Positions 56,501 through 64,000 of a DNA stretch of 64,000 nucleotides are shown piece by piece. Position 1 is the first letter of the stretch. Every line of letters begins with the position of its first letter. Below the pieces are notes generated by a model. The model ran no database searches, was not told where the DNA came from, and saw nothing but the letters and a program-made list of their open reading frames with translations. The stretch is from Tridacna crocea. Lineage: Eukaryota; Mollusca; Bivalvia; Cardiida; Cardiidae. Where the stretch lies: contig OX031062.1 of assembly GCA_943736015.1 (NCBI GenBank), forward strand, positions 60,128,962 to 60,192,961, read 5' to 3'. The position numbers were made by a program, and so were the translations under genes.

Positions 56501-59500
56501 AGAATAAAAAGATATATGGCTGTTCTTCCCTGATATCTCATTATCTGATAAAGTACAAGCACATGATATTTTACATGTACGTTGTATTAACTTCAGGAGC
56601 TGGGAAAAAATTGGGAAAATATAGAAAGAGAGGCAGACACACCAGAATTAGACGATGATGATACAGACATAGATGAGTATGCTTTTTAATCCATAATCTC
56701 CTGAAATCAGTTTGTAAATTACCCTTGTAAAGATATAGATAATCAAAGTGAATAAAGGTTAACACTTTACCACACATTCCTGACTTTTAGTGACCCTGAG
56801 AAAGAAGCCTGTAGAAAACATTGCGGGAAAAGGAGAAAATGCTGGTCACCAGCATTTTCTCCTTTTCCCACAATGTTTTCTATCCTTCTCAAAACAAATT
56901 TCAATGTTTCAGTCTCATTTATTATGTTGTCGTCAAATGCCCTCAGTTTGGACAAGTCTAAGATTTTGTGTTTGGTAAAGAGGTTAGAACCATTATCTAA
57001 CAGTCTTGTGTTTTAAAAGCCTGAGGATGTAGACTTTTGAAAACATTGTGCTAAAGGTGAAAATACAGATAACAAACATTTTCTCCTCTTTCCAAAATAT
57101 TGTCTGCCTGTGAAGTGAGAAATTTCATTGTTACAGATACAGTTGGTATCAAATATCAACAAGTCTAAGATTTTGTTTTGTGATGAAAATAAAATTCTGA
57201 AAGACAACATGGCATGACTGCCTGTAGAATAGGGTCTTATTTTCTGTTAAAAACTTGTCTGCTCAGCTTTGCTGTCTTTATATTGAAAGCTCAAGCAACA
57301 TTTAGCCTAAAAATGAAGATGTTGGCTTATAAGTATTGGTGAAAATCCATGTAAGCATGAATATTTGTACCAAGCATCATGATGTTGATAAAGGCGTAAA
57401 ACACTATACAGATGAATAATTTGAAGCGTTGAAGAATAACCTCCCTTGATCTTCATCTTAGAAATTGTGTGCATTATGCAGGTGAAATTTGAAGATGCTC
57501 TAAAGTACTTAGCAAGGATCTTGATATGTCAACTTTTTTTCACTCTGGTCTTGTTTGTTTTCTAGTGAATGGACAGGATGGGAAGAAGAAGCCGGTGGGC
57601 ATGTTATTTGTCTGTTTTGTGAATTTTCATCTGGTGGGGCAAACAAACTACACCAACACATGCAAGAGTTGCACGACTTTGACTTGCAGGAAATCAAACT
57701 GCGATTAAACTTAAACTTCTACCACCAAGTGAAACTAGTCAATTATATACGTAGGCAGGTGAGTGGTTCATACACAAATAAATCCAAACTCATCACATTC
57801 TGCAGACAACTGCATTTGTTGTGTAGTTGGCCAATTTTGAACATGGGTTCCCAGCATTTTTTTTCCCAGGCATTTCAGCCATGCTGTGACAAAAAAGGGG
57901 GCTTAACCTATTACCACACAATCCCTACTTTTGACGCCCCTGAGAAAGAAGCCTTTTGAAAACACTGTGGGAAAAGGAGAAAATGCTGGTAACCAGCATT
58001 TTCTCCTTTTCCCACAGTGTTTTCTACCCTTCCCAGAACAAATTTCAATTTTTCAGTCACCTTTATTTTGTCGTCTGCAAATGCTTTCAATTTGGACCAG
58101 TCTAAAATTTTCTCATGAGGTAATGGGTTAATGCATCTCAGTGATCCATGGTACCAAGCAAACTCTCAGATACTTAATGATCCATAACAACCACTTCTCA
58201 TAATAAACGTCATAATAATCGGGTTGAAATGTCCTTGTTATACCCCCACGAAACAAATGTTTTCGGGGGGTATACTGGAATCAGCCTGTCTGTCTGTGTG
58301 TCTGTCCATCCCTCATTGTGTCCGTGTGTGTACAAAATACTAGTAATTTTGTGTTGCTAACTCCTCCTACAGTTTTTCTTCAATTGTATTGAAACTTTGC
58401 ATACTAGTATATACTGATCATATATTGAAAATTTGCAAGACACAACTTTCAAGTATGAACTTTTGCTGGTTGAGGAATTATCTTCCCTTGAACGTGACAC
58501 TTTTTTCTGTCAAAGTGCTGGCGGGGATAGTAAGTCACATTCAGTGACAGCTCTAGTTAATACAGAAAATTGACTAGTAGAGAAAATTTTGGGCACAGGT
58601 TAGCTTGTGCAGGGTGACCTGTGTCCATACTCTTCACAGATGCATTGACCCATTACCACACAATCCCTACTTTTGACGACCCTGAGAAAGAAGCCTTTAG
58701 AAAACATTATGGATGGTAATGGTGAAAATGCTGGTAACCAGCATTTTCTTTTTTTCCTACAATGTTTTCTACCTTGCACAAATCAAAAGTCAAATTTTCA
58801 GTCAGTTTTATTTTGTCATCTGCAAATGCTTTCGATTTGGACAAACCTAAAATATTGTCGTTTGGCAATGGGTGAATTTTCAAAGAGCAAGAATGGCTCA
58901 TTTATGTATTTACTCTTTACCACACAAACCCTTTTAAAAGACTTTTTAACAACCTTGAGAAAGAAAGCCTTTTAAAACATTGTGGGAAAAGGAGAAAATG
59001 CTGGTAACCAGCATTTTCTCCTTTTCCCACAATGTTTTCTACCCTTTCCCACAATGTTTTCTACCTTTTCCCACAATGTTTTCTATACCTTTTCCAAATC
59101 AAATTTCAATTTTTGATTCACATTTATTTTTTCGTCTGCAAATGCTTTCAGTTTGGACAAATCTAAAATTTTGTTGTTTGGTAAAGAGTTAAGACTCAGT
59201 AGCAACTAAAAGTAAGTAGTTTAGGTTTTGAGTTTGATACCCAGCTGAGGCAAGATTCCTACCTGCCAGTTTTGTGCCTGATGCACGTGAAAAAAGTAGT
59301 CAATGACGTGGAAAGAGAGTTGTGTTTGTACTGGTGTGAGAGAGCAAGGAAACACATGCAGAGCCCCAGATAGAGGGAGTGATTTTGATTTCAAAATTGA
59401 AAATACTGATTATTCTCTACTAAACCCTGTATCGTGGGTACTCATTAGAATCGTCTCATTGAGACGATTCTAATGAGTACCCACAACATAGGGTTTCGAA

Positions 59501-60993
59501 GAGAAATAATGGATTTAGAAAACCATCACTCCCTCGTATCTAGAGCTCTGCACATGCATATGTGCACTGACCACTGTGATATGACCTAAGCTGTTAAAAT
59601 ATTGTTAAACTCCAACACATACATAGCAAATAGTTTGGAAGTCAAATTGTCAAGTTTTGGTTTCATAGTGAGTCTGACAAAGTTTTCCATTATTGGCAGG
59701 AAACTAGAATTAACTAATTACCAAACAACAAAATTTTGGACTGGTCAAAACGAAATAATTGTAGACGACAAATTTGATGTTACCAAAATGACAATATTTG
59801 TCCTTGATAGGGTAGAAAAAAATTGTGGGAAAAGGAGAAAATGCTGGTAACAATGTTTTCATAAGTTCCCTTCTTTGGGGTCGTGTAGTAAATTGTTCAA
59901 GTTGCAATTAAATTTTTTTGTGTTAGACATATTAACCTATTACCACACAATCCCTACTTTTGAAGCCCCTGAGAAAGAAGCCTTTTGAAAACACTGTGGG
60001 AAAAGGAGAAAATGCTGGTAACCAGCATTTTCTCCTTTTCCCACAGTGTTTTCTCCTTTATTTTGTCGTCTGCAAATGCGTTCAGTTTGGACCAGTCTCA
60101 AATTTTCTCGTGTGGTAAAGAGTTAAACTACAGACATATTGTACACATTTTGTATGCAGAGGTGACTCACAGAAATTCAGTTTTTCACTGTACAAATTAG
60201 AGTATACAAGTTTTTCTTATATTTTTGTTAAAATTCAAACTATATTGTGGCATTTTAGGTCCATCTGGGTGTATGTATTGGCTGCCATGAGAAGTTTGAG
60301 ACAAAGTCAAGCCTAAGAGACCACTTGTACCATACTGGTCATACCAACAAAATACCAGATAGGTCAGTCTGGGATCAACCCCAGTAAGTATCTTTTTTAT
60401 CATAGCTGTTAATGAAAACAATCCATGTTTTAGTGTTCCTGAGTAAGAATCCTTTTGAAAACATTGTCAAGAAAGAAAAAAAAATTTGGTAATTTGGTTC
60501 CTGATTTGGCAAGACATAAAAGGTGTGTCCTAATTGTATTTTTTTGTGGTTCAGTTGTTACATTTGGCTCCTAACAGAAGAACTGACACAATTTCTGTTA
60601 CGAGTCGTAACTTACGAGCCAAACATAATGCAGTTCAATAATTTTCGTCTACATCCTTCAAAAAGGGTCAGAGATATGTTGACCAGCATTTTTTTCTTTT
60701 CCCACAATATTTTCAACCCTTTCTTAAACATGCTTTTTATTTCAGTTACATTTAATTGTCATAAGCAAATGCATCCAATTTCGTCAAATTTTGTTGTGTG
60801 ATATAGACTTCAACTTTGTATTGATAGGTACTTTTTTCCAACCTACGAGAACGACAATTTGTTATGCCAGCTGGAGGATGAGGAGGAGCCTATAGACAGT
60901 CATGTGATAGATACTGTGATAGCTGAAGACACGCCCTTTGTTGACACAATTCTAAGTGAAGAGACATTAAGAAAAGAGATTCTGACATCCTGA
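47572..60993 (+). CDS. ZNF277: ZNF277, C2H2 zinc-finger protein
   Basis: Twelve exons (47572-47593, 48645-48873, 49620-49705, 51298-51377, 52136-52227, 53213-53277, 54356-54401, 55168-55300, 56597-56676, 57566-57758, 60259-60383, 60828-60993) total 1317 nt: 438 residues plus stop (human 450). Five finger-like modules are visible: CILCDEMF, CLFCREHF, CLYCEKIF, CLFCEFSS and CIGCHEKF, each followed by paired His. Strongest matches to human ZNF277 are LQCLYCEKIFRDK with EHMRKKQHRKINPQN, FYVINYLELGK, and NFYHQVKLVNYIRRQV. Family knowledge: mammalian ZNF277 is linked to Polycomb recruitment at INK4A and binds ribosomal protein uS5. All internal splice sites are GT-AG and every phase closes. The first exon is the weakest part. 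The gene is divergent from DDX20. Confidence 0.93.
48450..48622 (+). mobile_element. Family A copy, left end lost, near ZNF277 acceptor
   Basis: Hairpin with tip CTGGTTACCAA, then GTTGCCTGCATTAATTTTC to GTTTAGTAAAGATTAA. Ends 22 bp before exon 48645-48873. Confidence 0.75.
48645..48873 (+). CDS. ZNF277: ZNF277 exon 2
   Basis: Encodes (E)TVSSEGTVLETLLLPVVQG, then TCILCDEMFDIKEA, then HRLVIADVELVANLK plus two bases. Human has CIFCEEHFPVAE and HKIVIADVKLVADFQR. The acceptor is ttttag and the donor gtaaaa. Confidence 0.9.
48975..49080 (-). mobile_element. tRNA-headed SINE remnant
   Basis: Minus strand reads GGTAGAGCATTTGCCTTGGG and GTCTTGGGTTCAATAAC, box A and B-like. Confidence 0.5.
49145..49515 (-). 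mobile_element. Two further tRNA-like SINE remnants
   Basis: Minus strand 49145-49215 has ACGTTCGAATCCTGCCTGG; 49440-49515 has GGTATGGCATTCGTC and TGGTTTCAATTCCC. Bodies were not delimited. Confidence 0.45.
49620..49705 (+). CDS. ZNF277: ZNF277 exon 3
   Basis: Encodes (S)YIKYWKTRFKESPVEEFCS then VIQTTQTEE plus one base, like human YILYWRKRFTEQPITDFCS. A MITE begins 6 nt after the exon within the donor context gtaagg. Confidence 0.93.
49712..49936 (-). mobile_element. Family A MITE at ZNF277 splice donor
   Basis: The exon 3 donor gtaagg runs directly into TTAATCCGATACCACACAAA; the right end is TTTTGGGTTAA. The insertion begins 6 nt after the exon without altering the first six intron bases. 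Confidence 0.9.
50493..50722 (+). mobile_element. Family A MITE, intact
   Basis: TTAACACTTTTATCACAGAA to GTTCGGTACAGAGTTAA. Confidence 0.9.
51023..51250 (+). mobile_element. Family A MITE, near ZNF277 exon 4
   Basis: TTATCCCATTACCACACAAT to CATGTGGTAATGAGTTA. Both TTAA have decayed. Ends 47 bp before exon 51298-51377. Confidence 0.88.
51298..51377 (+). CDS. ZNF277: ZNF277 exon 4
   Basis: Encodes (D)GNYYYLLSDVLEEDKQLRE then FLQKRKL, like human ENYFLLCDVLPEDRILREE. The donor is gtgagt. Confidence 0.92.
51408..51599. mobile_element. Family C MITE (192 bp) with 6-bp target duplication
   Basis: CAGAGCTTAAGACAGGGGGA to TTATCTTGCTCTTTG, flanked by TATCTG at 51402-51407 and 51600-51605. Begins 30 bp after ZNF277 exon 4. 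Confidence 0.9.
51737..51966 (-). mobile_element. Family A MITE, intact
   Basis: TTAACTCTTCACCAAATGAC to GTTTGGTAAAGGGTTAA. Confidence 0.92.
52136..52227 (+). CDS. ZNF277: ZNF277 exon 5 (finger)
   Basis: Encodes KSVLENQQKERDDNTFSRG then CLFCREHFVGN plus two bases. Human has EQQQQERNDTNFHGVCMFC. Confidence 0.92.
52307..52504. mobile_element. Palindromic MITE (198 bp)
   Basis: GGGTCTGTATTCACCAACCA mirrored by TGGTTGGTGAAAATGGACCC. The inner arms CTTCTGATTGGCTAAACCA and its complement meet at the centre. Confidence 0.88.
53213..53277 (+). CDS. ZNF277: ZNF277 exon 6
   Basis: Encodes (R)SLLFNHMAQDHGFNVGQPD then NL plus one base, matching human RSVILNHMAREHAFNIGLP. It supplies the His pair for the finger begun in the previous exon. 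Confidence 0.93.
53431..53634 (+). mobile_element. Family A copy
   Basis: CCTTTACCCAACAATACAAA, one arm lost, then GTCATCTGCCAATGC to GTCTGGTAAAAGATTAA. Confidence 0.75.
53726..53951 (-). mobile_element. Family A MITE, diverged
   Basis: TTAACTAAACAATAAAAGTT to CATTTGATGAAATGTTAA. The hairpin arms are imperfect. Confidence 0.8.
54090..54292 (-). mobile_element. Family A MITE
   Basis: TTAACCCTTTCCCAAACAGC to ACCCGTAAAGGGTTAA. Right terminal segment shortened. 64 bp before ZNF277 exon 7. Confidence 0.88.
54356..54401 (+). CDS. ZNF277: ZNF277 exon 7 (46 nt)
   Basis: Encodes (V)FTEEFLDILEGKLS plus two bases. It corresponds to human CNEFLCTLQKKLDN and is phase-compatible on both sides. Confidence 0.88.
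54580..55034 (-). mobile_element. Family A MITE split by a SINE
   Basis: TTAACTCTTTACCAAACGAC to GTATGGTAAAGATTTAA. The two parts 54580-54671 and 54887-55034 join at the 11-bp duplication to give a normal copy. Confidence 0.92.
54672..54886 (-). mobile_element. tRNA-derived SINE (second family) nested in MITE
   Basis: The minus strand starts GGGCTCCATAGTCGTGAGGT, box A-like GGTAGAGCGTTGGCCTCA, box B-like GAGTTCAATACCC. Flanked by AATTGAAATTT at 54661-54671 and 54887-54897. Confidence 0.9.
55168..55300 (+). CDS. ZNF277: ZNF277 exon 8 (best conserved finger)
   Basis: Encodes (S)LQCLYCEKIFRDKIVLKEH then MRKKQHRKINPQNKIYDKF and YVINYL. It is nearly identical to the human segment. The donor is gtgagt. 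Confidence 0.96.
55727..55843. mobile_element. Degenerate family A ends
   Basis: TTAATCTTTTACCACTTCCG, hairpin gone, then TTGTCTGGTAAAGGGTTGAA. Confidence 0.6.
56070..56298 (+). mobile_element. Family A MITE, intact reference copy (229 bp)
   Basis: TTAACCCTTTACCACTCAAT to GTATAGTAATGAGTTAA. The palindrome 56125-56191 has 33-bp arms identical in reverse complement around one A. Confidence 0.95.
56597..56676 (+). CDS. ZNF277: ZNF277 exon 9 (acidic)
   Basis: Encodes ELGKNWENIEREADTPELDD then DDTDID plus two bases. Human has ELGKSWEEVQLEDDRELLD. The donor is gtatgc. Confidence 0.9.
56759..56986 (+). mobile_element. Family A MITE
   Basis: TTAACACTTTACCACACATT to TGTTTGGTAAAGAGGTTA. The hairpin tip is CTGGTCACCAG. 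83 bp after ZNF277 exon 9. Confidence 0.9.
57017..57190 (+). mobile_element. Degenerate family A copy
   Basis: TTTTGAAAACATTGTGCTAA and AAACATTTTCTCCTCTTTCC, then a decayed right half. Confidence 0.6.
57566..57758 (+). CDS. ZNF277: ZNF277 exon 10
   Basis: Encodes (D)EWTGWEEEAGGHVICLFCE, then LHQHMQELHDFDLQEIK, then NFYHQVKLVNYIRRQ. Human has DWSDWEEHPASAVCLFCEK and NFYQQVKLVNFIRRQ. The donor is gtgagt. Confidence 0.95.
57903..58131 (+). mobile_element. Family A MITE, intact (229 bp)
   Basis: TTAACCTATTACCACACAAT to CATGAGGTAATGGGTTAA, with perfect hairpin arms. Confidence 0.94.
58233..58560. repeat. Interspersed repeat starting with inverted CCCCC/GGGGG end
   Basis: TATACCCCCACGAAACAAAT and TTCGGGGGGTATA form its start, then CTGTCTGTCTGTGTGTCTGT. 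A common type of bivalve repeat head; the 3' limit is uncertain. Confidence 0.5.
58645..58875 (+). mobile_element. Family A MITE with mutated TTAA ends
   Basis: TTGACCCATTACCACACAAT to GTTTGGCAATGGGTGAA. Confidence 0.9.
58909..59192 (+). mobile_element. Family A MITE with triplicated stem edge
   Basis: TTTACTCTTTACCACACAAA to GTTTGGTAAAGAGTTAA. CCCACAATGTTTTCTACC occurs three times in tandem (59025-59090). Confidence 0.9.
59219..59622 (+). mobile_element. SINE S copy interrupted by a family C MITE
   Basis: GAGTTTGATACCCAGCTGAG (box B side) to AAAATATTGTTAAACTCC. The head before box B is missing, and 59359-59550 is a later insertion. Confidence 0.85.
59359..59550. mobile_element. Family C MITE (192 bp) nested in a SINE
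   Basis: CAGAGCCCCAGATAGAGGGA to CGTATCTAGAGCTCTG, flanked by CACATG at 59353-59358 and 59551-59556. Confidence 0.93.
59710..59897 (-). mobile_element. Family A copy, one arm lost
   Basis: TTAACTAATTACCAAACAAC, one arm to GCTGGTAACA, right end GTCGTGTAGTAAATTG. Confidence 0.75.
59932..60126 (+). mobile_element. Family A MITE, internal deletion
   Basis: TTAACCTATTACCACACAAT to CGTGTGGTAAAGAGTTAA. About 35 bp after the hairpin is missing. Confidence 0.9.
60259..60383 (+). CDS. ZNF277: ZNF277 exon 11 (last finger)
   Basis: Encodes VHLGVCIGCHEKFETKSSLR then DHLYHTGHTNKIPDRSVWD and QP plus two bases. Human has CYGCHVKFKSKADLRTHM and LPDRKTWDQ. Confidence 0.92.
60650..60815 (+). mobile_element. 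Degenerate family A remnant before ZNF277 last exon
   Basis: GACCAGCATTTTTTTCTTTT and AAGCAAATGCATCCAATTTC to TTGTTGTGTGATATAG. Confidence 0.55.
60828..60993 (+). CDS. ZNF277: ZNF277 terminal exon
   Basis: Encodes (Q)YFFPTYENDNLLCQLEDEE and an acidic tail ending RKEILTS and TGA at 60991-60993. Human has YYFPTYENDTLLCTL. Confidence 0.93.
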
Positions 60994-61026
60994 TAACGTG
61001 TTTTAAGTTCAAAACTGCTCTTAAAC

Positions 61027-61246
61027 TTAACCTCTCATCACAGGATTGGTAGTTTTAATGGCCCCGAGCAAGAAGCCTTTTGAAAACATTATAGGAAAAG
61101 GAGAAATTGCTGTTAACCAAAATTTTCTCCATTTCTCACACAGTTTTCTAATCACAAATTCCACCATTTGAACTACATTTAAAGTGTCATCTGCAAGCGC
61201 TTTCAATATGGACAAGTCTACAGTTTTGTTGTGTAGTTAAGGGTTC
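61027..61246 (+). mobile_element. Family A copy, diverged
   Basis: TTAACCTCTCATCACAGGAT, tip GCTGTTAACCAAA, right end GTGTAGTTAAGGGTT. Confidence 0.8.
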
Positions 61247-61469
61247 ACTCTTTACCAAACAACAAAATTTTACACTGGTCCAAATTGAAAGCGCTTGCAC
61301 ACCTCAAAGTAAACGTAGCTCAAAAATTGAAATTGGTTTCAAGCAGGGAAGAAAACATTGTGGGAAAAGAGAAAATACTGGTTTCAAGCAATTTTTCTTT
61401 TTCCCCACAATGTTTTTAACAGCCTTCTCATTCAGGTCATTAAAACTCAGGATTGTTTGGTAAAGTTAA
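61244..61469 (-). mobile_element. Family A MITE
   Basis: TTCACTCTTTACCAAACAAC to GTTTGGTAAAGTTAA. Abuts the previous copy at its terminus. Confidence 0.85.
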
Positions 61470-61611
61470 GCCATGCTTATTACATGCTTTGTAAATGCTT
61501 TTGAAATGGTCAAGTCTAAAATGTTGTCTATAGAGGTTGCTTTTGCTCACAGTGAAAATCAAGATAATTCTAGACAGTCATAAGATAGTTGACAGGTCAT
61601 TAACCATTTAC

Positions 61612-61874
61612 TGCCGGCCCGGGTGGCTCAGTGGTGAGCGTGTCGGACTCTTGACCTGGTGGTTGTGAGTTCGATACCCGGTTGAGGCAAACTTTCTTTC
61701 TGGCGTATTTTCGCCTCTCACATATGCTGAAGCATGTGAGAAAAGTAGTCGGTGGCTTTTGAAAGAAAGTTGTGTTAGTACTGGTGTGAGAAAGCCAGGA
61801 AATACTTGTGAGTCACCGACCGCCATGATATGACCTTAGCTGTTAAAGTGGCGTTAAACCCCAATACAACCAAC
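61612..61874 (+). mobile_element. Full-length SINE S
   Basis: tRNA-like head with box A TGGCTCAGTGGTGAGCGTG and box B GGTTGTGAGTTCGATACCC. The body contains AGAAAAGTAGTCGGTGGC and the tail GGCGTTAAACCCCAATACAA. A 14-bp duplication CATTAACCATTTAC is at 61598-61611 and 61875-61888. Confidence 0.93.
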
Positions 61875-61876
61875 CA

Positions 61877-62435
61877 TTAACCATTTACCACACTATCCCT
61901 ACTTTTGACAATCTAGGAAAGCAACGTTTATATAGAGGATAAACAACTGGTTGTTTTTGATATGAAAAATATCTCACGAGGATGCGTTGTTAGGCGTTGA
62001 TAAAACGAGTGCGCAGCATGAGTTTTTTTAACGCCTTACGACGCGTCCGAGTGAGATATTTTTCATATCAAAAACAACCAGTTGATTATTCTATTTATCA
62101 TTATTTGTAATTTTGCGTTTGAAAGTCGAAAAAAATGTAGTCGAAAAAAAAGGTAGTTCCCAAATGACGTCAGGAAGTGAAAGTTGATAACGTCACTAGT
62201 GATGATATCAAAATTTATTACACTGGGAAATTCCAGGATTTCACTGCTAGGTATATAATAAAAAGCATTAATGGACAAGGAGAAAAGGCTGGTAACCAGC
62301 ATTTTCTCCTTTTCCTACAATGTTTTCTACCCTTCAAAAAACAAATTTCAAATTTTCAGTCACTTTTATTTTGTTGCCTGCAAATGCTTTTGATGTGAAC
62401 AAGCCTAAAATATTGTTATTTGGTAAAGGGATAAT
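61877..62435 (+). mobile_element. Family A MITE split by about 330 bp of other repeats
   Basis: Left piece TTAACCATTTACCACACTAT to about 61930; right piece from AGGAGAAAAGGCTGGTAACC (about 62277) to TATTTGGTAAAGGGATAA. The foldback 61939-62088 and further DNA lie between. Confidence 0.75.
61939..62088. mobile_element. Foldback MITE (150 bp)
   Basis: 39-bp arms: ATAAACAACTGGTTGTTTTT..AATATCTCAC and its complement differ at one base. AACGCCT/AGGCGTT pairs again inside. Confidence 0.88.
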
Positions 62436-62883
62436 ATTGACAAGTTAATAACTGTGTCACTTGGCAAAGAATTAATTCACAGACTGTCAAGAAATTTTAT
62501 GAGAATTATGCTGGTAATAAGACTCTTTAGTTTATGGCTAAAAAACTTGTTTGTTTCATTAAAGTTATTATATAGTACTGCTTGAAGCTTTTTTGTCTTA
62601 ACATTTTCAGTTCAAAAGTAATTCATAATTTTGCAGCAATTAGCAACCATATTCAGGAATTGCTTGCATTTATTTACCAACACCATGTACAAGTCACTGG
62701 CTGCTTTTTCAAATAAACAGACTTTGGTGAAATAGACTTCAAAGTCCTTGTTAACCTTTAAAATTGATTTTCACAACAATAATTGCCTTTGTCACTTGAG
62801 AAGATTAAAATAATTCTGCTCGAAATGTGCAATCTGATATTTGATCTGCACTGCAAGCTTTGCTTGTACCATATTATCCTTAC
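62436..62883. other. Nothing recognised
   Basis: AT-rich DNA downstream of ZNF277 with no element or exon that I can support. Confidence 0.5.
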
Positions 62884-63116
62884 TGAACTCTTTACCACAA
62901 AATCGCGACTTTAAACGAGCCTGGAGAAGAAAGCTTGTGAAAACTTTGTAGGAAAAGGAGAAAATGCCGGTAACCAGCATTTTCTCCTTATCCCACAAGG
63001 TTTTCTTCCCTATCACTGATGAATTTCATCATCTGAGTCACATTTAATTTGTCGTCTACAAAAGCTTTCAAAGTGGACTATGGTAGTCTAAATTTTGTCG
63101 ATTAGTAAAGACTTAA
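62884..63116 (+). mobile_element. Family A MITE
   Basis: Left GAACTCTTTACCACAAAATC; right GATTAGTAAAGACTTAA. Shares TTAA 63113-63116 with the next copy. Confidence 0.85.
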
Positions 63117-63340
63117 CTCTTTACCAAACGGCAAAAATGTAGACCAGTCCAAACTGAAAGCATTTGCGGACAAGAACATAAGTATGGCTCAAAAATTGAT
63201 ACTTGTCTTGGGAACAATAGAAAACATTATGGAATAAAGAGAAAATGCTGGTTACCAGCATTTTCTCCTTTTCCCACAATGTTTTCCAAAGCTTTCCTCC
63301 TCAGGGTCGTTAAAAGTCGGGATTGTGTGGTAAAGAGTAA
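63113..63340 (-). mobile_element. Family A MITE
   Basis: TTAACTCTTTACCAAACGGC to GTGTGGTAAAGAGTAA. Confidence 0.9.
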
Positions 63341-63451
63341 ACAGATGTTGATCATATTAAATTTAGAAATCAATCCAATGCCTGAACAAACTTGAAACAA
63401 GACTTTCAAAAATATTGTGGGAAAGGGATATGCATGCAACCAGTATTATCC

Positions 63452-63674
63452 TTAACCCCTTGCTCCATAGATACTCATTTCTATGCATTGCTTTTTTATG
63501 AGCATTTGGAAAACATTCTGGCAAAAGGTGTAATTGCTCGTGACGAGCAATTTCACCTTTTGCCGCAATGTTTTCTATGCTATCAAAAGGTGTCATATAC
63601 ACATAAGAAACAGCTTCATCCTTGCTGTTTTTAGTGTCAATTAGAGATGCCACAGAAATGCCTTATGGGGTAAA
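63452..63674 (+). mobile_element. Family B MITE
   Basis: TTAACCCCTTGCTCCATAGA to GCCTTATGGGGTAAA. The hairpin tip is CTCGTGACGAG. Confidence 0.9.
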
Positions 63675-63787
63675 AGTAATTCACACTCTGTTTCTACCTT
63701 TTCAAATACACTTTCCTCCATTTGAGCCACATTTGTCCATGGCAACACTCATTATATTTATGAGGCTAAAATTCTGTCATCTGGTAA

Positions 63788-63991
63788 ATTTCAGATCTGT
63801 CCAAATCGAAACCATTTGCAGACGACAAGATAAAAGTGACTGAAAATTTGAAATTTGTTTTGTGAAGAGTAGAAAACACTGGGAAAAGGAGAAAATGCTG
63901 GTTACCAGCATTTTCTTCTTTTCCCATAATGTTGTCTAAAGGCCTCTTTATCAGGGTCGTCAAAAGTAGGGATTGCGTGGTAAAGGGTTAA
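63788..63991 (-). mobile_element. Family A MITE, left end lost
   Basis: TTCAGATCTGTCCAAATCG to TGCGTGGTAAAGGGTTAA. Confidence 0.85.
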
Positions 63992-64000
63992 CTCACAAAA

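Noticed and set aside
61612..61690. tRNA-like sequence with boxes A and B
   Set aside because: It is the head of a SINE with a target duplication; no cloverleaf with a proper acceptor stem was made out.

Overview
The window is animal nuclear DNA, most probably from a heterodont bivalve mollusc. All three genes are split into short exons with GT-AG introns. Each reads as a direct orthologue of a conserved animal protein. The AT-rich non-coding part is full of repeats of a kind familiar from bivalve genomes: tRNA-headed SINEs ending in a GCGTTAAACCCCAAT-like tail, tandem arrays with periods near 145-165 bp, and small inverted-repeat elements. I cannot name the species from sequence alone.

Layout. 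(1) 1-13,745, plus strand: NPRL2, the GATOR1 subunit, with 11 exons in view; the first coding exon lies left of the window. (2) 13,746-17,637: the convergent 3' space between NPRL2 and DDX20, made of MITEs, a SINE fragment and a 145-bp tandem array. (3) 17,638-37,153, minus strand: DDX20 (Gemin3), complete in 10 exons, 1086 codons plus stop. (4) 37,154-47,571: a divergent intergenic region of about 10.4 kb. It holds a foldback element built on a 14-bp unit, a Harbinger-like MITE, two copies of a roughly 1-kb duplicated segment, a broken adenylate kinase 2 exon and a tandem array. (5) 47,572-60,993, plus strand: ZNF277, 12 exons, 438 codons plus stop. Its 22-nt first exon is inferred from ATG, phase and reading frame. 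(6) 60,994-64,000: downstream repeats.

The genes are not functionally linked. NPRL2 acts in amino-acid sensing upstream of mTORC1, DDX20 in SMN-complex snRNP assembly, and ZNF277 is a C2H2 zinc-finger protein.

The dominant feature is a burst of TTAA-flanked MITEs, about 65 intact or broken copies, roughly one per kb. The intact length is about 229 bp. They have piggyBac-like termini and, at the centre, a nearly perfect palindrome with arms up to 33 bp and a 1-nt spacer. A sister family (B) keeps the same architecture with a different hairpin tip. Three cases can be read directly from the sequence: copies inserted at the TTAA of a 46-bp minisatellite whose other units show the empty site, copies 6-8 nt after splice donors, and SINEs or other MITEs nested inside copies. 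Almost all of the short open frames in the window are translations of these repeats.
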